The notes: generated by a model not told the origin, from the sequence alone. 48,766 nucleotides of DNA from Jeotgalicoccus sp036782755 (GCA_036782755.1 DAIPYL010000010.1:1-48766), one strand, 5' to 3'. Counted from the first letter of the stretch, positions 1-7,909 are shown. A program made the numbers and translations.

Positions 1-84
1 GTTAAAATTATCTTGAGTAGTTAGATAATTAAGAATATGTTTATCTTAAATGGCAACTATATATTAAATATATAACGTCTTCAG

Positions 85-112
85 TTAATCTTGATTTGAA
101 TTTCACTATAAT
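85..112 (+). promoter_or_regulatory. Probable metK promoter
   Basis: A perfect -10 hexamer TATAAT lies at 107-112, about 21 bases before the riboswitch. The best -35 at 16-bp spacing is the weak TTAATC at 85-90. Positions 1-84 are AT-rich and show no gene; in Staphylococcus this space separates metK from the divergent pckA, so it may also hold that gene's promoter (inference). Confidence 0.45.
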
Positions 113-132
113 GTAAGATGTATATAAGTTAT

Positions 133-236
133 CTCTTATCAAGAGGTGGTGGAGGGATTCAAACCCTGTGAAGCCAGAGCAACCTCCTTTTCAAGAAAGG
201 TGCTAAAGAATGCAGAGTAATTCTGACCGATAAGAG
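133..236 (+). promoter_or_regulatory. SAM-I (S-box) riboswitch aptamer
   Basis: The P1 helix is a perfect 8-bp pairing of CTCTTATC (133-140) with GATAAGAG (229-236). Between them are the S-box signatures: AAGAGGTGGTGGAGGGA, the CCCTGTGAAGCC segment, GCAACC and AAAGGTGCTAA. The aptamer binds S-adenosylmethionine. With SAM bound, P1 forms and the downstream terminator is free to fold, switching off metK; without SAM the P1 3' arm can enter an antiterminator. Reading a SAM synthetase downstream fits feedback control by product. Confidence 0.96.
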
Positions 237-247
237 AAAAGGGCGAG

Positions 248-289
248 CCTTTTTCTCTGTTTACTATGGAGAAAAAGGTTTTATTTTTT
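248..289 (+). terminator. S-box regulated terminator
   Basis: A perfect 10-bp stem (248-257 with 269-278) is followed by a T-rich run (TTTTATTTTTT). It is the expression platform of the SAM riboswitch upstream of metK. The A-rich stretch 235-240 directly after P1 offers sequence for an alternative antiterminator pairing. Confidence 0.9.
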
Positions 290-336
290 GCTTTTTGAGA
301 GATGGCTAAATGAGCAATAAAAGGAGATTTTTATAA

Positions 337-1521
337 ATGTCAGAACGTAAATTATTTACTTCGGAGTCAGTCACAGAGGGACACCCGGATAAAATTGCAG
401 ACCAGATTTCGGATGCGATTCTCGATGCAATACTTGAAGGTGACCCGTATGCGCGCGTTGCCTGCGAAACAGTAGTAAACACAGGACTGGCGATGATTGT
501 CGGTGAAATCAGCACAGAGACTTACGTTGATATTCCAAAAACTGTCAGAGAAACAGTGAAGGAAATCGGCTACGTCGATGCAAAATATGGTTACGATTAC
601 AAAACAATGTCAGTATTAACAGGTATCGATGAGCAGTCGGAAGACATTGCTGTCGGTGTAAACAATGCTTTTGAAACACGCGAATCACAAGGTGTTTCTA
701 CAGGTGCAGGCGACCAGGGCTTAATGTTCGGTTATGCAACTAATGAAACTAAAGAGTTCATGCCGCTGCCGATTTCACTGGCACACAAAATCTCACGACG
801 ACTGACAGAAGTACGCAAGGATAATACAATTTCCTATCTGCGTCCGGATGGCAAATCACAGGTAACTGTTGAATACGGAGAAGATGGCAAACCAACTAGA
901 GTCGATACGATTGTGATCTCTACTCAGCACCACGAAAATATTCCGGCAACACAAATTTATGATGATCTTCTGAAATATGTAGTGCAGGAAGTTGTTCCTG
1001 CCGGGCTGTTAGATGAAGAAACTAAATATTTCATTAACCCGACAGGCCGTTTTGTTATCGGCGGACCCCAGGGTGACGCAGGTCTCACAGGCCGTAAAAT
1101 TATCGTTGATACGTACGGCGGATATGCTCGTCACGGCGGCGGTGCTTTCAGCGGCAAGGATCCGACGAAAGTTGACCGTTCTGCAGCATATGCAGCACGC
1201 TACATTGCGAAAAATATCGTAGCGAGCGGTATTGCAGAAAAATGTGAAATACAGCTGGCATACGCAATCGGCGTATCGCAGCCGGTATCTATTGCTGTTG
1301 ATACTTTTGAAACAGGGAAATACGATGAAGAAAAAATTACATCTGTCATCAGAGAACTGTTTAATTTATCACCAGATGGTATTATAGATATGCTAAACTT
1401 GAGAAGACCAATTTATAAACAGACTGCAAGTTATGGACATTTTGGTCGTACGGACATCGACTTACCGTGGGAAAAACTCGATAAAGTCGATGCGCTGAAA
1501 GATCTTCTTAGAAATAGCTAA
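337..1521 (+). CDS. metK: S-adenosylmethionine synthetase
   Basis: MetK makes S-adenosylmethionine from methionine and ATP, releasing phosphate and diphosphate; the enzyme is a cytosolic tetramer. The 394 residues match the family's usual length. Visible motifs are GHPDKIADQISD near residue 15 (ATP and Mg binding), GAGDQGLMFGYA in the middle, and the glycine-rich GPQGDAGLTGRK followed by GGGAFSGKDPTKVDRSAAY that form the active-site loop and phosphate site. The ATG is set by AAAAGGAG 11 bases upstream. It is preceded by the SAM riboswitch and followed after 29 bases by the NERD gene, which may share its transcript. Assignment is secure. Confidence 0.98.
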   Translation: MSERKLFTSESVTEGHPDKIADQISDAILDAILEGDPYARVACETVVNTGLAMIVGEISTETYVDIPKTVRETVKEIGYVDAKYGYDYKTMSVLTGIDEQSEDIAVGVNNAFETRESQGVSTGAGDQGLMFGYATNETKEFMPLPISLAHKISRRLTEVRKDNTISYLRPDGKSQVTVEYGEDGKPTRVDTIVISTQHHENIPATQIYDDLLKYVVQEVVPAGLLDEETKYFINPTGRFVIGGPQGDAGLTGRKIIVDTYGGYARHGGGAFSGKDPTKVDRSAAYAARYIAKNIVASGIAEKCEIQLAYAIGVSQPVSIAVDTFETGKYDEEKITSVIRELFNLSPDGIIDMLNLRRPIYKQTASYGHFGRTDIDLPWEKLDKVDALKDLLRNS

Positions 1522-1550
1522 TTCATGCAGTTGCGAAAGAGAGGAAAAAT

Positions 1551-2459
1551 ATGAATACTGATATTTTTACAGATCCGATATTTATCGCGGTCGCAGCAGT
1601 ACTTCTCATCATTGCAATCTGGTTTTTAGTGTATTACTTTAAACACCGTAATGAAGTGAAAACTGTAGAACAAACATATTCGAAAGAAAAAGAGTCACTC
1701 GTTGAAAAATACGAAAGTGAACACGAAGAAGAGCGTTTAGAGTACAAGAAAGAAATGTCTGCTTTAAACGAAAAATATCATAACGATACGACACTTCTCG
1801 ATAACAAACTTTCGAGCCTGCATCAGTTTACTGTAGATAAGGGCGAGTATTTGACCGACCTTTCTTTAATTCAGTTAAAAGACAAACTTGTTAAAGACGA
1901 GAAAATCCGTGAGACGGATATGATTATTCTGTCGAACATTTATTTACCATCAAGAAACTACACAAACACGCGTAAAATTGATCACTTAGTGTTAACGCGC
2001 ACTGGTATTTATCTGATTGATTCTAAATACTGGAGCGGTCATATTTTACACGGCATCAATGAAAACCAGTTTGATGAAGTACCTTATGTTGAATCGTTCT
2101 TTGATTTACTTGAGCTGAACAAGCAGAAAGAACAAACATTAATCTTTGAAAAAGCAGATTCAGAAAACGTTTCGGTAAACCACTACAACGGTATTATCGA
2201 TGAAACAAAAGTAACTGCTGAAAAACTTAAAAACAAATTTAAATTACAATACGATATCGTACCGATTATTTACTTCAATCCGAAAGATAACGGCAATTAT
2301 TCAATTACCAACTATTCGGAAGATCCTTCAATCAGAGTATTGGTCGGCCAGGAAGATTTAGAAGCATTCTTCCTGAAATATGTATTCCACGGCAGATTCC
2401 AGTACACTGTTAAAGATCTGGATGAAATTGCGAATGCATTAATCGATCAGAGTCTGTAA
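1551..2459 (+). CDS. Membrane-anchored NERD-domain protein
   Basis: A 302-residue protein with one N-terminal transmembrane helix (about residues 9-30), a charged probable coiled coil (about 33-95) and a NERD (nuclease-related) domain from about 115. The NERD core is visible as IYLPSRN, KIDHLVLTRTGIYLIDSK with acidic D144 and the D157-x-K159 pair, resembling the PD-(D/E)xK nuclease fold. Family members are proposed to process nucleic acids, but no substrate is established. The RBS GAGAGG precedes the ATG. It lies 29 bases after metK and ends at a hairpin terminator, so metK read-through is likely. Anchoring would hold the domain on the cytoplasmic face (inference). Confidence 0.75.
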   Translation: MNTDIFTDPIFIAVAAVLLIIAIWFLVYYFKHRNEVKTVEQTYSKEKESLVEKYESEHEEERLEYKKEMSALNEKYHNDTTLLDNKLSSLHQFTVDKGEYLTDLSLIQLKDKLVKDEKIRETDMIILSNIYLPSRNYTNTRKIDHLVLTRTGIYLIDSKYWSGHILHGINENQFDEVPYVESFFDLLELNKQKEQTLIFEKADSENVSVNHYNGIIDETKVTAEKLKNKFKLQYDIVPIIYFNPKDNGNYSITNYSEDPSIRVLVGQEDLEAFFLKYVFHGRFQYTVKDLDEIANALIDQSL

Positions 2460-2461
2460 TT

Positions 2462-2490
2462 TTGTAAATTGAAACTAATCGTCCTATAAT
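2462..2490 (+). promoter_or_regulatory. SigA promoter for the aldehyde dehydrogenase gene
   Basis: TTGTAA (2462-2467), 17-bp spacer, TATAAT (2485-2490). The -10 box lies inside the 5' arm of the terminator of the preceding gene, so the start of transcription would fall near 2496 within the hairpin. Confidence 0.6.
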
Positions 2491-2510
2491 TATTTATAGG
2501 ACGATTTTTT
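2477..2510 (+). terminator. Intrinsic terminator after the NERD gene
   Basis: Twelve-bp perfect stem (2477-2488 with 2495-2506), 6-nt loop, and a run of six T. It ends the metK-NERD transcript and overlaps the promoter of the next gene. Confidence 0.9.
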
Positions 2511-2530
2511 ATATTTTGGAGGGGAATGGA

Positions 2531-3910
2531 ATGTCAGAAGAAATTATCGTAATGAACCCGGCGACTCAGGAAGAAGCGGGACGTGTTAAGAAAGACAGCA
2601 AAGAAACTATTGAAGATAAAATTAATACCGCACACGAAAAATTTCAGAGCTTTAGAAAAATGAATGCACAGGACCGTTCAGATTTACTTTTCAAATGGGC
2701 AGAAAAAATCGAAGAGAATAAACAGGAAATCGCAGAACTTGTAACACTTGAAGGCGGCAAGCCGCTGGCTGAAGCAATGGGTGAAGTCGATTACGCCAAC
2801 AGCTATATTAAATATTATGCAGAAGAAGCGAAACGTATATACGGACGCACTGTACCGGCGAATAATGATGAGACGAGAGTTGTTGTAACCAGACACCCGA
2901 TTGGTGTTGTTGCGGCGATTACACCGTGGAATTTCCCGGTTGCCATGATGGCGCGTAAAGCAGCACCTGCTGTTGCAGCAGGGAATACGTTTATCGTTAA
3001 ACCGGCAAGTGCAACACCGATGTCAGCGGTGAAGTTTATCGATCTGGCAGTTGAAGCAGGATTCGATGAAGGAATCATTCAGTACGTCAATGCATCGGGC
3101 CGTGAAGCCGGCGAAGTGTTTACACAGTCCGATAAAATTATGAAGCTGACATTTACCGGTTCAACGGAAGTCGGCAAGCAGCTGATGAGCGATGCAACGG
3201 TAACAGTTAAAAATGTCACGATGGAACTTGGCGGGCACGCACCGTTAATTGTTCACAGTGATGCGGATATCGATAAAGCTGTTGAAGGTGCGCTTGCATC
3301 GAAATTCAGAAACTCAGGGCAGACATGCGTATGTGCCAACAGATTTTATGTGCATGAAGATGTGCTGGATGAGTTTACAGAGAAATTTACGGCTGAAGTT
3401 AAAAAGCTTAAAGTCGGCAACGGTATGGATGACGGTGTGAAAATCGGTCCGTTAATTGATGAAGATGGTTATGATAAAGTAATGAAACACATTGAAGATG
3501 CTGTTGAAAAAGGCGGTAAAATAACTGCCGGCGGCAGCGGAGACAAATCAGGCGGCTATTTCGTTGAGCCGACAGTTATTACCAATGTAACAGACGAAAT
3601 GATCTGTATGAGCGAGGAAACATTCGGTCCGCTTGCGCCGATTCAAAGCTATTCGAATCTTGATGAAGCAATTAAGAAAGCAAACGGTACAGAATACGGG
3701 CTTGCAGCTTATTACTTCACTGAAAGCTACAAGACAGGTATCAGATTAACAGAAGAACTGGACTTTGGGGTGCTCGGCTGGAACAACGGTGCACCAAGTG
3801 CAGCAAATATTCCGTTCGGCGGCATGAAAGAAAGCGGCATCGGCCGCGAAGGTGCGCCGGAAGGACTGGAGCCGTATACTGAAACGAAAGTAACATCGAT
3901 AAAAATATAA
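2531..3910 (+). CDS. gabD: NAD(P)-dependent succinate-semialdehyde dehydrogenase-like enzyme
   Basis: Aldehyde dehydrogenase superfamily enzyme oxidising an aldehyde to the acid, most like succinate-semialdehyde dehydrogenase. TPWNFP (131-136) is the cofactor-site motif, FTGSTEVG the Rossmann glycine motif, MELGGHAP carries the general base E232, and NSGQTCVCANR carries the nucleophile C266. The 459 residues fit the GabD type. The start is ATG 2531, 6 bases after GGAGGGG; an in-frame TTG at 2516 would lie before that ribosome site and is unlikely. It has its own SigA promoter and a strong bidirectional terminator, so it is monocistronic. Substrate assignment rests on overall similarity; no GABA transaminase is nearby. 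Confidence 0.85.
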   Translation: MSEEIIVMNPATQEEAGRVKKDSKETIEDKINTAHEKFQSFRKMNAQDRSDLLFKWAEKIEENKQEIAELVTLEGGKPLAEAMGEVDYANSYIKYYAEEAKRIYGRTVPANNDETRVVVTRHPIGVVAAITPWNFPVAMMARKAAPAVAAGNTFIVKPASATPMSAVKFIDLAVEAGFDEGIIQYVNASGREAGEVFTQSDKIMKLTFTGSTEVGKQLMSDATVTVKNVTMELGGHAPLIVHSDADIDKAVEGALASKFRNSGQTCVCANRFYVHEDVLDEFTEKFTAEVKKLKVGNGMDDGVKIGPLIDEDGYDKVMKHIEDAVEKGGKITAGGSGDKSGGYFVEPTVITNVTDEMICMSEETFGPLAPIQSYSNLDEAIKKANGTEYGLAAYYFTESYKTGIRLTEELDFGVLGWNNGAPSAANIPFGGMKESGIGREGAPEGLEPYTETKVTSIKI

Positions 3911-3920
3911 AGTGAAATCT

Positions 3921-3953
3921 AAAGGAGCGTAGCCGATTTGGCTACGCTCCTTT
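3921..3953. terminator. Bidirectional terminator
   Basis: A perfect 14-bp stem (3921-3934 with 3940-3953), 5-nt loop, with T-rich flank on the plus side and A-rich on the other, between convergent genes. It serves the aldehyde dehydrogenase gene and the small membrane protein gene. Confidence 0.9.
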
Positions 3954-3960
3954 TCAATAC

Positions 3961-4176
3961 CTATTTCTTTTTGCCCATAAACTCGTTTCTGCGTACTTCT
4001 TCCTCTTCTTTTTTAACATTGGATCTGACAGCCAGTGACAGAAAGGCAACAACTGCAGGCATAAACAGCGAGTTCAGAATGCTGACTTCATCAAGAAATG
4101 CATACTGCACACCGATTAGAATGGCGAACACAATTATGTACATATATATAAAGCGCATAATTTTCTCTTTTTTCAT
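3961..4176 (-). CDS. Small two-helix membrane protein, unknown function
   Basis: A 71-residue protein on the minus strand. The ATG at 4176 follows a clear AAAGGAG ribosome site, which argues that this short frame is real. It has two hydrophobic segments (about residues 8-26 and 34-50) joined by a short acidic loop, then a charged tail KKEEEEVRRNEF ending in lysines; both ends are probably cytoplasmic. I do not recognise a family. It is convergent with the aldehyde dehydrogenase gene and shares its terminator. It is divergent from the patatin gene. Confidence 0.7.
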   Translation of the reverse strand: MKKEKIMRFIYMYIIVFAILIGVQYAFLDEVSILNSLFMPAVVAFLSLAVRSNVKKEEEEVRRNEFMGKKK

Positions 4177-4322
4177 GAATGCTCCTTTGAAAGCGTATTC
4201 TTATATATCATTTTCTCAATAAAATGGAATAATATCAATCGGTAAATTATACAACGGCCTGAAATCTGTGATACTTTATATAATACAAACATTTTTACAA
4301 AGAGATACAAGGAGAAGATGAA

Positions 4323-5171
4323 ATGAATGACACAGGACTTGTTCTCGAGGGCGGAGGCATGCGCGGTCTGTATACTGCGGGCGTTCTTGAGTATTTTGCA
4401 CAACACGATATACATTTCCCTTATATTATCGGCGTATCTGCGGGTGCCTGTATGGCGGCATCCTACCTTTCGGAGCAGCAGGGAAGGAACCGTACGGTCA
4501 GTATTGATTTCGTGAATGATAAAAGATATTTATCATTCAGCAACTTTATACGAAAAGGAGAATTATTCGGCATGGATTTCATTTTTGATGAGATTCCAAA
4601 TAATATAGTTCCGCTCGATGTTAAAAAGATTATTAACGGGCCGGATGAGTTCGTTGTCGTAACTACGAATTGCGAGACGGGTGAGCCGATGTATTTTTAT
4701 AAAGAAGATTACGATGAAAAAACGCTCGGCAAATTGCTGCGTGCCTCAAGCTCAATTCCATTTTTTGCAGATGCTGTGGAACATGAAGGTCGCTATATGC
4801 TGGACGGCGGCATTGTGGATCCGCTGCCGATTATTAAAGCTGAAAGTGACGGCTATGCGAAAAATGTCGTCGTGCTGACGAAACCGAAAGGTTATTATAA
4901 AAAACAGAGCAGAATGTCGACAATGATTAACTATAAAAAGTATCCGAAAGTCGATGAACGCATGAAAGTAAGATATAAACATTATAACGAAAGACTGGAT
5001 TATATTTTCGAGCAGGAGAAAACAGGCAATATTATTGTGATTGCGCCAAGTGAGGATTCAGGTGTCGGAAGAACGACGCGCAACAAGGAAAAGCTCGAAA
5101 ATTTATATGAATTGGGCTACAAAGATGCAGCAGAAAAATTCGAAGCAGTAAAATCGTTAATGAATGTATAA
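4323..5171 (+). CDS. Patatin-like phospholipase family protein
   Basis: A 282-residue serine acyl hydrolase of the patatin family (YjjU/RssA-like), expected to cleave acyl chains from lipids with a Ser-Asp dyad. All core motifs are present: the oxyanion loop EGGGMRG (residues 9-15), the nucleophile elbow GVSAGA with S39, and DGGIVDPLP with D161. There is no signal peptide, so it should be cytosolic. The RBS is AAGGAGAAG before ATG 4323. A TATAAT at 4279-4284 could be the -10, though no good -35 is seen. A terminator follows and no cyclic-nucleotide synthase lies beside it, so an antiphage (CBASS) role is not suggested. Confidence 0.88.
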   Translation: MNDTGLVLEGGGMRGLYTAGVLEYFAQHDIHFPYIIGVSAGACMAASYLSEQQGRNRTVSIDFVNDKRYLSFSNFIRKGELFGMDFIFDEIPNNIVPLDVKKIINGPDEFVVVTTNCETGEPMYFYKEDYDEKTLGKLLRASSSIPFFADAVEHEGRYMLDGGIVDPLPIIKAESDGYAKNVVVLTKPKGYYKKQSRMSTMINYKKYPKVDERMKVRYKHYNERLDYIFEQEKTGNIIVIAPSEDSGVGRTTRNKEKLENLYELGYKDAAEKFEAVKSLMNV

Positions 5172-5178
5172 TCGTGGT

Positions 5179-5210
5179 AAGCTTTAGCAGGTGCTGAAGC
5201 TTATTTTTTA
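5179..5210 (+). terminator. Intrinsic terminator after the patatin gene
   Basis: Ten-bp stem (5179-5188 with 5193-5202, one G-T pair) with a 4-nt loop and a T-rich tail. Confidence 0.8.
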
Positions 5211-5250
5211 TATTATTATAGAGATATGAATATCATTGGAGGTGTTGTGA

Positions 5251-6018
5251 GTGAAAGTTGAAAAACTTCATATCAACGATCATGAGGAACAGGTTAAAGA
5301 TGTTGTCATGCTCGCAGCACGCATACTGCTTGAAGCGGGTGCTGAAGGAACGCGTACTGAAGACACGATGAATTACATAGCTTCACATTACGGTTTCATT
5401 CAAAATAACAGTTTTGTCACAAACACTGTGATTAACTTTATACTGCATGACCAGTCATATCCGAGAATATACCGGATTAAAGCAAGAAACACCAACTTAA
5501 TCAAAATTTCCAAAGTGAACAGTGTGTCACGAAAACTGGTGCGGGATGAACTGACGCTGGAAGAAGCGTTTGGTCTGCTTGAAAAAATATATATCACCAC
5601 AAAAGACCATCCGGTCTGGTTTAAAACGATAGCGGGTGCACTGATTGCGCTCAGCTTCCTGTATTTACAGGATGGTCTTCCGATAGATATTTTCACGACA
5701 CTTGCCGGCGGGGCGCTTGGTATTTGTATCACGGAAATTATTAAAAGACGGACGCCAACCCAGTTTATACCGGAATTTTTCGGCGGACTTACCATCGCAT
5801 TAACAGTCGTCACCGGACATTATTATATTCCCGGCGGGGATTTATCGACGATGCTGATTTCGTCGGTTATGCCGATTGTTCCTGGTGTGCTGATTACTAA
5901 CGCAATTCAGGATTTATTTGGCGGACATATGATGATGTTTACAACTAAGTCATCGGAAGCACTGGTCACGTCATTTGCGATAGGTGCAGGCGTATCTTCC
6001 GTTCTAATATTCGTTTAA
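5251..6018 (+). CDS. ThrE-type threonine/serine exporter, N-terminal half (YjjP-like, DUF1212)
   Basis: A 255-residue membrane protein of the ThrE/DUF1212 family, which exports threonine and serine in Corynebacterium (as one fused protein) and forms YjjP with YjjB in Escherichia coli. The first ~115 residues are a soluble domain with the family features EAGAEGTRTEDTM and ISKVNSVSR; about five hydrophobic helices follow, the last ending at the C-terminus (SFAIGAGVSSVLIFV). GTG 5251 is chosen because GGAGGTG lies 8 bases upstream. The partner half begins 9 bases after the stop, so the two are cotranscribed and presumably form one transporter. The transported compound cannot be read from sequence. 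Confidence 0.88.
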   Translation: MKVEKLHINDHEEQVKDVVMLAARILLEAGAEGTRTEDTMNYIASHYGFIQNNSFVTNTVINFILHDQSYPRIYRIKARNTNLIKISKVNSVSRKLVRDELTLEEAFGLLEKIYITTKDHPVWFKTIAGALIALSFLYLQDGLPIDIFTTLAGGALGICITEIIKRRTPTQFIPEFFGGLTIALTVVTGHYYIPGGDLSTMLISSVMPIVPGVLITNAIQDLFGGHMMMFTTKSSEALVTSFAIGAGVSSVLIFV

Positions 6019-6027
6019 GGAGGAATA

Positions 6028-6486
6028 ATGATGGATTGGATATTCAATTTACTGTTTAGTTTTACTGCGTCTTACTTTTTTGCGGTTGTATTCGATGCTC
6101 CGAAAAAATTATTTCTCCCTGCGGGTATTGTCGGAGCCGCCGGCTGGATGATGGGGCAGACGTTTGGAATTGTTTTTGATCTGCCGCTCGTTATGGTGAA
6201 TTTCATCGGTGCATTTACACTCGGGATAATGAGTCATATAATGGCAAGGGTGTATAAAGAGCCGTCGACAATCTTTTTAACGCCGGGTATCATTCCGTTT
6301 GTCCCGGGAGGCATGGCATATGATGCAACAAGCAGCATTATTTTATCGGATTACTTTGGTGCGGTAAATATAATTATGGAAGTCATTATCAGTGCAGGTT
6401 CGATAGCAGTGGGAATACTGTTTGCCGAACAGTTTGCATCGCTGTTTATAGGAAAGAGAAGACTGTTATTCAATAAAAACAGATAA
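6028..6486 (+). CDS. ThrE-type exporter, C-terminal half (YjjB-like, DUF3815)
   Basis: A 152-residue protein with about four to five membrane helices, the partner half of the preceding gene. Typical family text is the TPGIIPFVPGGMAYD stretch (residues about 90-105), which recurs in ThrE C-terminal halves, and an IGAFTLGIMSHIMAR helix. Tandem ATGs at 6028 and 6031 follow GGAGG; either may be used. The gene sits 9 bases after its partner and 15 bases before the acetyltransferase, implying an operon of three. Together the two halves rebuild the single-chain ThrE arrangement. Confidence 0.87.
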   Translation: MMDWIFNLLFSFTASYFFAVVFDAPKKLFLPAGIVGAAGWMMGQTFGIVFDLPLVMVNFIGAFTLGIMSHIMARVYKEPSTIFLTPGIIPFVPGGMAYDATSSIILSDYFGAVNIIMEVIISAGSIAVGILFAEQFASLFIGKRRLLFNKNR

Positions 6487-6501
6487 CTGAAGGAGCTTAT
6501 T

Positions 6502-7077
6502 ATGGAAATTAGAAAGTATGAATCAACTGATGAAAAAGGATGGGTCAGATGCCGCGTATTATCCTACCTGGATACTGCGTATTATGACGATGTTCACAGA
6601 GAGAAAGAAAGATTCGAGAATCCGAGTATTGAACTCGTTGCGATAGAAGAAGACCAGGTTGTCGGTCTGATCGATATCGAATACGATACAGAAGACGATA
6701 AAGTATGTTCCGAAGAAGGTGCGGGCGGGATGATATGGCATTTAGCGGTACATCCTGACTTTCAGGGACAGGGCATCGGTAAAGCATTGATGGAAAATGC
6801 TGTTGAAGAAGCAATTAAGCTGGACCTTGAGTTCCTCGAAGCATGGACACGTGACGCGGGCAATTCAGCTGAATGGTTTGAAAAGAATGCATACAGAAAA
6901 GTTGATGAATATTATCATCTTTACTTATCTGATGAAGATATGGCGCACAATGTGGAACCGGACGACAAAGCACTTCACCCGCTGTATATGTTCGCAGAGT
7001 ATACAGGCAGTGACATCGAGCAGTTCGATGCGATTGAAAGAAAGTACAAGTGCATGTGCTACATTAGAAATCTGTAA
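6502..7077 (+). CDS. GNAT family N-acetyltransferase
   Basis: A 191-residue GCN5-related acetyltransferase. The acetyl-CoA pyrophosphate loop is QGQGIGKAL (residues 88-96), preceded by the beta-4 strand MIWHLAVHPDF and followed by FLEAWTRD and the NSAEWFEKNAYRKVDEYYHLYL strand-helix typical of the fold's end. The C-terminal ~40 residues extend past the usual GNAT core. RBS AAGGAG lies 8 bases before the ATG. It follows the exporter genes by 15 bases and is probably in their transcript. Acceptor substrate unknown. Confidence 0.85.
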   Translation: MEIRKYESTDEKGWVRCRVLSYLDTAYYDDVHREKERFENPSIELVAIEEDQVVGLIDIEYDTEDDKVCSEEGAGGMIWHLAVHPDFQGQGIGKALMENAVEEAIKLDLEFLEAWTRDAGNSAEWFEKNAYRKVDEYYHLYLSDEDMAHNVEPDDKALHPLYMFAEYTGSDIEQFDAIERKYKCMCYIRNL

Positions 7078-7088
7078 TTAAATGGGTT

Positions 7089-7114
7089 GTTTAACTTCCG
7101 GATATTGATGGTAT
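7089..7114 (+). promoter_or_regulatory. Candidate SigB promoter of the GPP34 gene
   Basis: GTTTAA (7089-7094, matching the SigB -35 consensus), 14-bp spacer, TGGTAT (7109-7114; five of six matches to GGGTAT). It lies 27 bases before the start codon, so the transcript would begin close to the ribosome site. Confidence 0.4.
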
Positions 7115-7141
7115 TAATATATAGACTCTGGAGGTGTTCGA

Positions 7142-7819
7142 ATGTTTACAATAGCAGAAGCACTTATATTACTCGGTACGGATGACGACAAAGGCACGGC
7201 AGTCTCCTCGGCATCATCATCGCTGAATTACGGGCTGGTCGGTTCGATATTATCCGAGCTCACAATGATGGGGCGCATCGAATTAAAAGAAGGCAAAGTT
7301 GTCATTGCCGATGATACATTAACCGAAGTTTCATACTTCAATACTGTAATTGATGAAATTAAAGAAGATCATAAAGAACGGACAGTCGAGCATTGGATTA
7401 ATCACTTTGCAGGCAAGACGAAAGCGATTAATGATCCGGTGTATTTATCACTCGTGGATAAAGGGATTTTAAAAGAAGAAGATAAGACATACTTTTTCTT
7501 TTTCAATACGAATGTCTATCCGACAGTTGATGAACGTCCGGAACAGGAAATCCGCAAACACGTTAATGATGTGGTATTTAATAACGCTGAACCGGATCCT
7601 GAGATTGCGATGCTGCTCAGCTTAATAAAAACGTGTGATTTAACAGCCGAAGTATTCGGCAAAGAACGGAAAAAAGCAGCTGAGAAAAAACTGATTGAAC
7701 TGATTGAGAACAATGAATACGGCAAAGCTGTCAGTAAAACTGTGGAAGACATGGAAGCGGCCATCCTGATGGCAACGACAACAGTAATTACAACGACAGT
7801 CATCATGAATAATAATTAA
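7142..7819 (+). CDS. GPP34 (Golgi phosphoprotein 3-like) family protein
   Basis: A 225-residue protein of the GPP34/GOLPH3/Vps74 family. The first residues LTIAEALILLG-like (here FTIAEALILLGTDDDKG) and the SELTMMGRIEL helix are the family's opening; in eukaryotes GOLPH3 binds phosphatidylinositol 4-phosphate, while bacterial members have no settled role. The C-terminus carries the threonine/alanine-rich hydrophobic helix AAILMATTTVITTTVI (about 206-221) typical of bacterial homologues and possibly membrane-associating. ATG 7142 follows GGAGGTG. It stands alone between a SigB-like promoter and a strong terminator, suggesting stress control. Confidence 0.82.
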   Translation: MFTIAEALILLGTDDDKGTAVSSASSSLNYGLVGSILSELTMMGRIELKEGKVVIADDTLTEVSYFNTVIDEIKEDHKERTVEHWINHFAGKTKAINDPVYLSLVDKGILKEEDKTYFFFFNTNVYPTVDERPEQEIRKHVNDVVFNNAEPDPEIAMLLSLIKTCDLTAEVFGKERKKAAEKKLIELIENNEYGKAVSKTVEDMEAAILMATTTVITTTVIMNNN

Positions 7820-7827
7820 ATTACAGT

Positions 7828-7860
7828 AAACCGGAGTATAATGCTCCGGTTTATTTTTAT
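7828..7860 (+). terminator. Intrinsic terminator after the GPP34 gene
   Basis: Perfect 9-bp stem AAACCGGAG (7828-7836) with its complement (7844-7852), then TATTTTTAT. Confidence 0.85.
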
Positions 7861-7882
7861 GTAAATTACCCGAGTTAAAATA

Positions 7883-7909
7883 TTAATCAACCTTTACAAT
7901 ATATTAAAC
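7883..7909 (+). promoter_or_regulatory. Possible PhoP-box-like repeats
   Basis: TTAATC (7883), TTTACA (7893) and TTAAAC (7904) are spaced at 10-11 bp, like the TT(A/T/C)ACA direct repeats bound by PhoP in Bacillus. Only the middle copy matches fully. It lies about 75 bases before a phosphatase gene. Confidence 0.2.

Noticed and set aside
4173..4415. 80-codon minus-strand frame over the patatin start
   Set aside because: Antisense to the conserved nucleophile-region coding sequence; low-complexity hydrophobic translation and no ribosome site.
4323..5171. Patatin as a CBASS effector
   Set aside because: No nucleotidyltransferase or accessory gene nearby; terminators isolate it.
5400..5813. 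137-codon minus-strand frame inside the ThrE-type gene
   Set aside because: Shadow of a conserved membrane protein; no start signal and no independent promoter.
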